Assembly (NCBI RefSeq): GCF_029852145.1
Contig: NC_079973.1
Location: forward strand, 3,658,001-3,722,000
DNA length: 64,000 bases
Source: Microplitis mediator
Lineage: Eukaryota > Arthropoda > Insecta > Hymenoptera > Braconidae
Direction: 5' to 3'
The first letter of the stretch is position 1. Every line of letters begins with the position of its first letter. The notes beneath the pieces were generated by a model that worked only from the letters and a program-made list of their open reading frames with translations, was not told the origin of the DNA and ran no database searches. A program made the position numbers and the translations under genes. Below are positions 49,501-61,815 of the stretch, in pieces.

Positions 49501-52500
49501 TCATAAATTGAACAGGAAAAATTTCCCATTTAAAATGGTTTCAAATTTTCATTAGCATCAAAGTTCATGATATCAAAATTACTCTACCATATGAAGCATT
49601 TCGGATTATAATGATCCCTATTAAATTTCGTGCGTACACAGAAAAAAAGGATTTCTTGGCACAAGAATTTTTTACTCGCCCCAGGAAAATTTTTTCCCAG
49701 CCCAAGAAATTTTTTGTATTATGAATTGAAAACAGAAATTTTCTTACGGCGAGAATTAATTTTCTCAGAGCAAGAAAAAACTTTTTGAGTCAACAAATTT
49801 TTTTCTCGTCCCAAGAAAATTTTTGTGTTCAATTTATAATACAAAAAATTCTTGCGCTCAGAAATTCTTTTTTTCTGTGTAACAATTTGAAAATATAATT
49901 TACAAACCATTTGAAAGTTTCCAATACTAATTTCACTGTAAAAAGTTGGGAGTGAATCGAAGTGATTACAGATTTTACTTAAATTCAAATTCACTCTTTC
50001 ACTCGGAGTTCTGGCAAAAAAAAAATCGATCTGCATGCGGAGTAAATAGGGAATTCGTTTTTCCAGCAGAGTGATTTCGGAATGATCTGGACTTTATTTA
50101 AATCCGCATTCACTCTGATTCAGAGTTTGAATATTAAAATAAATTTCTCTTCGGAGTAAATTTCACTGCGAAGGGATTAAATAAATAAACAGTCATCCGC
50201 TTCACTTTCACTCCGCATTTAATCCGCGTCCACTCCGAAAATTATTTACAGTCTAAGTTATAAAAATATTATTATAGCCAAAGTAATTTTATTCACCCAT
50301 AATTTCGATGAAGAACAAAATTTATTCATTTTCATTCCATAGAGTTATCAGGTCACGTTATTACTCGCAAAGTCAATGTAAATCCACCCGAATAGTTTTT
50401 TTCTTTTTGTTTAAAAAATTTATATTTTATACCCCCTATAATCCATAAAAACTCAGCGGACTTTTTCAGGATTAAAGTGATGCTACCTTTATTGGTGAAA
50501 TGTCGTGAAAAGAATGTGTAAAGACTTGTCCATATACCAACCAGCTTTAGCTTCTCTATGTATATTTACCCTCTTCTCTGTCGTTGTGTGCACAGGACGA
50601 GAAAAGTTTTATACAAAGAATAAAACTTCGGCCGACACTGATGGAGTTACTTTACCGAATATTTCTTTTTCATTTTTGTTCATCATCTTTTTTTTTTAGT
50701 TTGTAACTCTAAACTGTCTCCTGTTTGTTTTTTATTTCCCTTATTTTATTTTATTTTTTTTCATGTTATAAGAAATATGTTAGTCCAGGGGTTTTCGTCA
50801 CTTTTATTACTCTTAAGAGAGTACTAAAAACTCGTTAAAAAAGTTAAACTTAATTTTTTTTTGGTCGTTTGTTTCCTCACTTTAGTTCTTCTTTATGTTT
50901 TTCTCTTGCAGACATCCATCAACTGAATTCTTCAGGATCAACGTCAGTAATAAAGAGTTTAATTTGTTGATACTCGTCATTTTATTGTCTTGTTTACTTT
51001 TTCATTTTTATCGCAAACAATGAAACCAGAGAATTTTTTTTTTGTTTTTCTACTGAGTATTTATTGTTTTTATTTTTATAGAATATTTCATAGAAATTTA
51101 TTTCCCTAATAATGATAAGACTTGTCGGAAAAATAATTGAATTAATTAAATTCTTTAAAGAGCTTTTGTCTCTTAATTTTTTTATTACTTATATTTTATT
51201 TTTTATTGTGACATTTATCTGCTAATTAAGTTTATAAATTAGTGCATTTGTTATCAAGCTTCTATAAATCAGCATTTAAGAGTAATGAAAATAATTAACC
51301 GAAGCTAAATATTTATCTTTGGAGAAATTAATGAAATGTGAAAGCAAAAAAATTTTAAGAAGACATTTAATTTATTCTGAAATCTACTTTGATCTTTCAT
51401 TACTCAGATTTATGTAGACTTTGGATCTATATACTGTCCAATTACGGAGTGACCATCTAATAAGTGATCGCTTCTGCGCCAATGTTTACCCTGCCGCAAA
51501 TTAAGTATTTTCTGTCTACCTCACACACGAGCACATGTGCACTTATGTGTAACATATATATGAGTATAAATACGTATATTTAATGCATATGAGTGTGGGC
51601 ACGTTTTCGAAAAGAAGAGAAATTTTTTTAAATTAGGATTCGAAAAAATTTTGGAATTAAAAAAAAAAAATTTATGAATCTGCGTGATCTAAATCGATCA
51701 ATCTAGATCTATAATTTGTGAATAGTATATAAATAACTCCATTTATGTTCGTCGATAAAATATAAATTTTTTATGTAAACGTCAATAACTATTTAAGTGA
51801 GTGATCAATTTTCAATTTTTCGGGCATCCAATTATGAATTTTCAAACTGTTAAACATTTAATTTTCTTGACTTTTTATTTATTAATATTTCGTTCCAGTG
51901 AAATCTTTTTGTAATTATAAAATTCTACTGTTTTGCTTGTGAGATTTTTTTTTTAATCCCTAGAGTACTGATAGAAACGAAAGTTAGTTCAAATAAAGCA
52001 ATTAAAACTGGAATAATGAGCAAAGAATGCGGTAATTATGCATAAGTGCGTTGTTATCATCCCAAATAAAGTAGAAAAATTAACGTTTAATTATTATTTT
52101 TATATTTGTTTTTTAAGTAAAAGAAAATTCTTGCTATGAACTAATCCTGGGTTAATTCCCAAGTCCAAATATTAATTTTTTATGGTTAAATTATTACATG
52201 TACAGGAAGATAGGACACTGTGTAATACTCTGATCAGATGCTTCGAAAATTTGTCGAAAAAAAGAAATTTATTTTCTTATTAAATTTTGATTAATTTTAC
52301 GGGTATCAAAAATTTTATAGTGACACAAATCACTTGGGGTATAACAGGACATGTATAAAATATGGATCGTTAATTTAAAAAAAAAAAAAAATAGCCTAGG
52401 GTAAAATGGTACACGTAAAAAATTTACTATGACTGGAATTTTCGCGATACTTTACTCTATTTTATAAATTAAAATAATGATAATATTAATTGATATGGTG

Positions 52501-55500
52501 AAATTAATTAATTTAATGAGAATTGATAATACAAATTTAATGCTCTAATTATTTTATCTAAATTTTTTTGTTAACTTGATTTAACAGTTTAATTAACTTG
52601 GTCGCATAATTACATCATTATGAATGTAAATAATTATTAATTATAATAAAATAATTAATAATTAATTAATCATACGATAGTTAAAATACTAAATTACACA
52701 CTCCATCTACTCAATAATATATTACGCCATTATCTGAATGATTTATCCGAGAAATTCATTCAAATACTTTTGATACCAAATAAATATCTATATCTATCTT
52801 CATATATACAGTACTTGCAATTTATGGAAAATCAATTCACGCCTAGACAGAATAAATCAAAGAAAAGTACCGTTTTGATCTGTGGCTTTGAACTTTGACT
52901 CAGGTTAAAAGAATTCAATAAAAGCTCTCGAGAATTTCTTCGTGAATTTTGAATTTTTTAAATTTACCACCATAAAAGTTTTGTTACTCGGTACAAAAGA
53001 AGTATGTCACAAAATGAAGTATTTTTTTTAGCGATGGAAATTTAATTTGAAAAATGATATGTACAAATAATTATTTTATCTGCTTGATAATCGACATTTT
53101 TGATGATTATTTAAAAATATAATTGTTATCGTGTCATGATATGACATTATTATCAGATGTAGTTATCGTCATACATGCCAGCATGTGCTATTTTAATATT
53201 TCAAGTCACGGGTGACACGCATCCGCAATTTAACATGTCGTTATTACTACCGTAGAAAACTGTCTGAATGAAAAATTTATTAAACTTGTGACTACCTCGT
53301 TATTCTCTTCATCTCGTTACATATATATATGAGGGTTAAAATTTTCATATATTGCAGTAAAAGAAAAGTAAATATATATTTTTTTACATAACAGTAATTC
53401 ATAAAAAATATTTTTACCTGCGAAATTTGTTCATATGAAACTAGTTCTTTTCATGTTGTTGATTAAAAGCAAAGGGTTTGTTGAAGTTATATTTTTTTTC
53501 TAAAGCTATCAACTTTTTTTTTTTTTTTAAAGTATATTGGCATCAAAGAGTAAAAAATTATAAAGACTTTGAAGTAAAATTTATTAAAATTCAATCGTAA
53601 GTGAACACAATATTTAAACTTCAAAAAAAATTTTTTTATTGTTTATTAAGAGTTCTTACTTTTGTCTCTCTCGCATCCAAGTGCGCGAACGGTATTGTCT
53701 TTGTTGCACTAATACAGTAATCAGAAACTTCGGTCGTTTTGCTTTTAAACGAACTGTAGTTTGAATTTACACATTTTTTTCCCAAGAAAAACTCAGCCGT
53801 AAATATCTGATAACCTCTGTTATCACTAAAAGAATATAATTTCATGTATTCAGTACCTTATTTATATATAAATATTGTTCTATTTATTTTAGAGTCAAAC
53901 AAAATTTCGAAATATCTACTAACACACTAAATAATGATAATGTTTCAATTGGAGCAGGTGTAAATTTAAAATTCAACAGTAAAAGTCGCTTCTGTTTAAT
54001 ATTTTATTTATCTACTAAGTTCTGTAATAATTTATCAATTCTTTTTTTTATCTTGTTTAACTTCAACCTCATTTATATCCGATAAAACTAAAGTACATAC
54101 TTTTAAAATACCTTTTTGGCATTCGAGCCGTGATATATAGGTTAAATGAATATACACCGAGGCTTTTAGTGGTAGCTAAATTTATATGACGATACATATC
54201 ACAGAGTACTATAATCTTAACGAAAATGACATAGACGAAGACAAAGTTCCCATGTTCAGATACTGATTCTCCGGTATAATAGCAACGGTAGTGTAGTTTA
54301 ACATCAGAGGAGGTCATCTCACTCGCATCCTGAGTCGACGAACGGACGACATTTGTCTCTGTCGGGCGTTCTGTCAACTGCAACCCTCGCCTAATGCAAC
54401 CTCCTGTGCAGACATGAAATCCCGTATAATCTGTAACATACACAAGACATCCTCTTACACGGATTTCACGTGATTTTTTTTATATGCACATTTTTTATTA
54501 AAAATTTTTTTTCCGTATTATTATTAAATATGAAAAGAAGCTTATACACAATATTATTTTTCATATTTACAGATATTTTTTTTTTTTGTCACTAACGTTT
54601 GTACATTTTTTCGTTTTTCAAAAGAGCTTTTTCGTTTGAATTATGAGTTTTCTTTGTAGGCAGTTAATTTTAATTTTATTTTTTAAAAAGTGTTACTCTG
54701 GATAAAAAAAAATATTTACTATGGTATTTTTATTATTTTTACTATTATTTTTTTTATACATTGTAAAGAAAGTTGAGTTAAAATGAACTCACATGGGTGT
54801 TGCGGTGTTAAAACGGTGTACATGTGAAGTAAATTAACTCATGAGTATGAGGTTTGAGTATAAACGTTTCAAGATCTACAATACAGAAAAGAAAATAATA
54901 ATAATATTTCGTTAAAATTACGAAATTCTCTTTAATTGAGGTTCAAAAAATTTAATTACCTTCAAAATTAGTAATGAAACTCTTATTAAACTGAACAAAT
55001 TGCATTAGTTTCTGATCACTTATAAAATTAAATATTTAGAAATAATATAATAATTATTTTTATTATAACTCTGATGGTTTTCATAAGATAATAGGGTAGA
55101 AGTACTATTTGTGGCCACTGTTCCATTTTTGGACATTTAATACTGTATTTTAATTAATGAAAAAGTAAAGAATAAAATTTCCATTTTAACAGAGGGATAA
55201 AGTATCTTTGAATACATTTTTAAAAAAATATTATTATGCCATTGAGTCTTTTGCAAATTATTTTACTTTAATTTTTCAAGTGTCCAAAACTGGCCCTAAG
55301 TGACCAAAAACGGTACCTCTACCCTACCTGATTTAAAAATGCATTTAATTTTATTTTTCCCGCTGATTTAGTTTGCAAAGAGATGTAACTAAAGATCGGA
55401 ACGTTTTTCGCGCAACGAATATGAAAAAATTTATATAATTTAACTGCTCAAAGATGACTTTGGGGTAATTGGGGGTGGCCGCAATTTTCGTCTCGCATAC

Positions 55501-58500
55501 TAGTAACTTTGCGAAACATTTCAGAATTCTAGATCCAGTAGATTTTTTCTGTTCATTTCGTTTTTTTATTTTCGTTTCGTAAAAAACGTTCTAATTTTTA
55601 GGTACATGCAAAGAGACTTTATTCATAAAAATATGTTTCCTATATTTTGCACAATAATATGAACATGTCATTCTTTGGACAAGAGAAATATTCTTTGGAT
55701 TTCTCCTTTGATTAGTAAATCTCTCGTATCATTAAATTTGAACAATAAAAATTTTTTTAAATTTGAAATAAAATTCGACTTCTGACTTCAAAAATAAAAC
55801 TAATTTATATATGACACCACTTAACACCATAAAAATTTTAACACCGTTTTCGAGTTTAAATTTAACACTGAGAGTGTAGACTTACACCGTTTTTTTTACA
55901 TTATATTCATTGGAATTGAAAAAATTTATATCTTTTTCACTTTTGATTGATCAGCGCAACATCAAAAGATTCGATATTCATTTTCGACTAAAAATAATTC
56001 CTCTTACTATTTCTCTATTCAGTATTAGTTTGCATTGGAACTGAGAAATATTTGCGAGTGGGATCCCGAGAGAAATGTACAGCATCATATATAATGCATG
56101 TACAGTTATAAGTAATGGTAGAGAGTAAACATAGATATGATTTTGATGTTGGGGATTTGATGTTTTCAGAGTTGTGCGAGGAATGGGCGTTGGCGAATAG
56201 CAGAGAGTGCGTCGACAATGGAAGCAGTAAAATTGGCAGTGGAAGTAGGAATTCACTGAGGCATGATGATAATGATGAAACGAGCGAGGCGACATTTACC
56301 CTGAAATATTTGGGTAGTACATTGGTGGAGACACCGTCTAGTGAAGAGGCCACCGCTGAGGCAATCAAGACGGTCATTACCATGGTACGTATCCAGAATA
56401 ATGATTATTATAATACTCATAGGTATGCACTCTGTTAATTGGAACAACTCTGGCTATCTTCTTACATCCATGTTATTAACGCTCACTTGTTATATTACTT
56501 TACTCGCTTACTTCCCTTGCTTTAAAATACTATTAATTATACTTACGCTTTATGTTATTTATTTTTATTATTAACACTTGTATTTACCGAGCAGTAAATT
56601 TAAATTTTTCTTTTTATAACAAATAATCGTCTATTGGCTTAATGATAACAAAGTTATGACATAAAAGTATTTTAAACATTGTCATGAATTATTGAATTTC
56701 TTAAAACAAAAAAACGTAAAAAATCTATTAGTTGAGATGATTGTTGTTTATCTATAATATTTTTTTTTCTATAACTTTACCCATCGAGTTGGCAAAGTGC
56801 CATTTCGATTAGGCTTTTGAATCTCATTGACATTCTATCGCAACTTCCTGATTGCTCGATATTCGATATATAAATATATAAATATATATCGCCGTTCTCA
56901 GTAGATAACCACGTAACTTTATTTTTGTAAGAGCTATAAAAGAGTTAAAAAGTCATTTTTAAACAAAATATATTTAAATATGCATAATATGCAGATGTTT
57001 GTTCGGAATTAAATTTCTTTTACTAATGTGCATGAAAAAACGTCTTTTTCATCACACCTGCACCGAAAGTTTAAATTCCTGCTCTGTTTAAAGGGAAGAA
57101 AATCGTTCGTATCTTTCATGAGAAAACAAATCATCGAAATTAGCACATGTGCCATTCTTCGCTCAAACAGAGGCGAAAATTCAAATTTTCAGGTGCAGAT
57201 CTAGTGAAAAATAGTATACACATCAAAAAGAAAGGTACACTACGATTGGCGATCGGTAGCCGCTACCGATTATTTTTTTCAGTGTAGGACGTCCAATCCG
57301 CGTGTTTGTGACCTTCGTCTTCGGCTTAGATAAGCAATTATACACGCGGATTGGAATGCCCTACTTTCATCCCTTAATGTGTAATATACTATTTTCCAAA
57401 AATGTGAATTTAGGCGGTTTTCAACTAAAAACAACGATTTATATATGTATATATGTATATATCGCTCGGTTTTTTGCATATGTGTGTGTCGTGTTCGTGT
57501 TTGTGCCCGCAGCCCTGTCATAAGTTAGTTGCCGTTTATTTATCTACGTACATACTTGAGTAACTTATAAAAGGCCTGCAGAAACAATCTCCTTCGCGAC
57601 AACCGAAAAACTTCGCCCGTGGAACTAGAGTGGGGGTACTATTTCAAGACGAGCGAAAAAGAATAGAGGGGAAGTAGCTTATAGCCGAGTAACTTATAAC
57701 CAGGTTGTACTGTAGATGTACAAGCAAAATTGAAAAGATTATGCACACTTGGGATAAAGAAGTGCATTTTTTTCTTTACCAGCCCTAATATTTTGCTCAG
57801 TCCACATCCTATATATACATATATACAAGCATATATATGTATGTAAAAATATAGTCCATTATATTTTAAAGATTTTCTAGTGGATTATCATGAAAAATTT
57901 TTCGCAGACTATGCGGGGCTTTCCTTTCACGTACTCGAAGATATAGAGATTAAATGGAACCTGAAAAGAGGATGAACTTTTTTTTTTTTTAGTTATACCG
58001 TGCAGATAAAACTGCTCGCACGAGTAACCCTGTGGGAGATTTGCTAAGCCACAAAATACTGCTGAATTTACTTTTTACCCGTGACGACAGACATAAAAAA
58101 GTATAAAAAAAAAATAGTATTGTTTCGTATATATGTACATCTATTATACACGATAGCAGTGTTCATTCAGTCGTAAATTTTCTCGAGACTTTTAACTCGA
58201 CCACTTGATTGTGGACAAACTAAACGAGACAGTACTATATATAGTTGTGGTTACCACTCTGTAGAAGGCTGAACTTCCGATAACTTACTTCACATAACTA
58301 TAACTGTAGCTATCGTTTCGGGTGGTTGGTTAATTAAATTGAACCTGTCAGTACTTCATCATATAATATTATCATTAACAAATATAAGTAGTGTCAAAAG
58401 AATTTTTTATTAAACGCCGCAGTGGAAATTATCAAAATAGTGAATCCATTATTTTCACAGGAATTTAATTAACGGATTATTAAATTAATTTACGTAGGGA

Positions 58501-61500
58501 ACGTGATTTATTTAGGTTACATTACTCGTTTTAATTAAAATTATCATCACTTTGATGTTTATGATAATTCTTTATGTGAGATATTACACGAGGTAAGATC
58601 TCGAGAGTAAATTCAAAGTGAATTTTTATTCTAGATTTACTTCACCATTTCTTATTATGGAATTATAATGAAAATGGTAAATTACATGTCTAGACAGAAA
58701 ATAAGGACATTGCAGAGTGAAACAGTTTTCGTTAAAATTAACATAAACCGCGTGTAAAAAAACAGTTTACACTGAAAAAAAAATTAACTTATGTAAAATA
58801 GTATATTGTGTGACAAGGGATGAAACAAGACGATTTCAGACTAGGGTGAGGTTGGCTGACATCAACCGCACACTATATTTTTCATGATTACATGCATCGG
58901 AACTTGAAGATTCAGTGTCAGCAGCCAGTAAGAAACAAGTTAATTCCAAGCCGATGATGCAGAGAACTGTTAGAGAATGACAAATGTGATTTACAGTCAC
59001 TTATTAAATAATAAATAAGACAAAAATATTATTTTCACTCATTTTTTATTAATTTTATTTGGTTAATTAAAACTGTCACTTAAAAAATGAAATTAGTAAA
59101 CTGAAGTGACAAGTAAACAAATGAGAGTAATAAGGCTGCAAATTAACATTAAATATAACTGACACCGGGCAGAAACACGCGTGTTTCTGCCCGCTGTATG
59201 AAGGTATTTTTGAATTACGAATACGCTAGCAGTTGTTTGCAGCATCGGCTTGAAATTATCTTCTTTCGACGGGCTGTAGAGACACTGAAACTTCAAGTTT
59301 TGATACTGCACGGAAAGAACAAGATAGTTCTGGCAAACATGCCAGATTATTCTCAGATACATCTGAGTGAAAAAAAAATTTCAGATGCTTGTGAGGTCTA
59401 TCCAGATAGAACTGAGATGAATGTAGATTATATTGAAATCTATCTCAGATTTACCTCAGATGCATCTTGGATTATTTATTGTTAGATACTTCTGGCGACT
59501 ATCCGAAATAGTTCCCAGAAACATCTGCATTGGTTCAGTATCTATCCGAGATTATTCTCAAGTAAATCTCCGATACTTTTTGGCTAGCGCATGCGCGTAG
59601 ATTGATTTTCACATATGCCTATTTATTTATACGCCGGTAATATAATAAAGCATAACCATTAAATTTTATTGTAATGACTACGTTCAACGCGCATGCGCTA
59701 GCCAAAAAGTATCGGAGATTTACTTGAGAATAATCTCGGATAGATACTGAACCAATGCAGATGTTTCTGGGAACTATTTCGGATAGTCGCCAGAAGTATC
59801 TAACAATAAATAATCCAAGATGCATCTGAGGTAAATCTGAGATAGATTTCAATATAATCTACATTCATCTCAGTTCTATCTGGATAGACCTCACAAGCAT
59901 CTGAAATTTTTTTTTCACTCAGATGTATCTGAGAATAATCTGGCATGTTTGCCAGAACTATCTTGTTCTTTCCGTGTGGTATCATGAAAACAATATTTTC
60001 GTAAGTAGTAATTAGGATTTTATTAAAAGTACATCTACAACAGTAAAACTTACTACTGAAAAATCCATTTAATAAAATTATTATTTGAAACTGTAATTTT
60101 TGCATAATTTTCCAAAATTTTTTCAGTTTTCTATTCAAAGCGCCGCCTTAAATGTAAAACTGTATTTTTTGTATTCTTTTTTCCGTGTGTTGTTTTGACA
60201 GTAAAATTTAATTTTTGCATTAACACTCAGATATAACACGCACTCTCTTTTACATAAATATTAATGAAATATTTTTACTGTACAACCCACGTAATATTGT
60301 CATCCAAGCAGAAGGTAAAAAAAAATTCCACATTTATTTCACGTTCTCTGAAATTTTGTGCAAGTTATTTAATAAAATTTCATAGCAATAAAAATAAAAA
60401 ATATCTATGAATGTCAAAGCTACTATATGCAATATATTAAATATATTAACAGGTAATTAATTTACTTAATTAATAAATTTAGTAATTAGTAATTTTATAT
60501 GTAATTTATCATTCGAGTATGAGCCTAAAATGAATGATCTTAATTAAAAAATATTTACGCGTGTGAAAGGTGTAAAGCCAACTCTTGACTCGATCGTCTT
60601 CCTCGGAATATAAACTGTAATACTACTGACATGAAAGCTTTATTGCACACAATGATATCACGGTAACATTTATATTAGCATACCATTTACATAATTACCC
60701 ACATTGCCATTTAATTAATTTCAGTTAATTATAAAATAAATATGAGGATATACAACTCAACACGGCTTCAAAACATTATTTTGCTTATTAATATATTCAG
60801 TCATCTATTTTCTTTACAGGCTAAAGCCAGCGGAAAAAAATTACAACGGGTTGCTCTCGCAGTGAGTTTACGAGGTATTCGAATGACCGATTTGGCCACT
60901 GAGGAAGATCAACTTCAAGTTTCAATATACAGGTTAAAAATTATATTTGAATAATTTTATGATTAAACACTCATACGAACGTCTTGATGATGGAAACTAC
61001 TTAATATGTTTACTTTAAAAAGAGCATCTCATAGCGGCTCACAATACAAATGTGGCCCTCTGAGGGGTTGACTCAGCACCAATTTTTTATTCCGGGGATC
61101 TATTGGCCTTAAGGGTGGGCTGCACCTAACGAAATCCTGAATTTAAGAATTCTAATTATTTATTAAATAATTATCATAACAGCAATTTTATTAGCTTCCG
61201 ACTAAAAGCAGAAGACGAACTTCCTCGGAAAATTTTTATCATTCGAGTCCCATAAATATTCAAAAAGTAATTAGAATTCTTAAATTCAGGACTTCGTTAG
61301 GTGCGACCCACCCTTAAATCGCTTCTGCATTATCCGTGGGCACGAAAATAAATAAAATCAATGCAAATTTTGGTCGAGAAAAATTTTTAGGCGGCCCCAG
61401 ATGAGTAACAGCATCTCACAGCGGATCACAACATAAAAGTGGCCCTCCGAGGGAAGATTTTTGACAGTGTAGAGCGAAAATGTTTGAAATTAAATTAATT

Positions 61501-61753
61501 AAACGTCCAGCAAAGGTTTTGCTAGTATATAAATAATTTAAAAAGTAATAAATTCAACAATTATTACGTGTACACTGAAATCGTGTGTATTAATTTTTTA
61601 TTATTATTATTCATCAGAATAAATTGGCTGCAACGTGAAATATTAATTGTAGACAAATACAATAATTAAATATTATTGAACTGTCACAATTTTATGTACA
61701 CGCGTATACATTGATTTTATTATCACTTTTTCTCAAATTACATGACCTCATAA

Positions 61754-61815
<62 letters not shown>

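Larger units (their letters stand above)
56385..60819 (+). other. Intron 2 of the LDLRAP1-like gene
   Basis: 4,435 bases with GT at 56385 and AG at 60818-60819. It contains the hairpin at 57209-57395, the 28-base palindrome at 59166-59193 and the long inverted repeat at 59301-59984. ORFs in it are read through repeats or AT-rich noise. Confidence 0.85.

Noticed and set aside
46131..50252. Integrated virus or bracovirus-type segment
   Set aside because: No viral gene, capsid or recombinase motif can be read; the cluster is explained by short non-autonomous elements.
59198..60138. Two long ORFs on opposite strands with the same 50-residue protein segment
   Set aside because: They are the two arms of the inverted repeat 59301-59984 read in equivalent frames; not a gene family.
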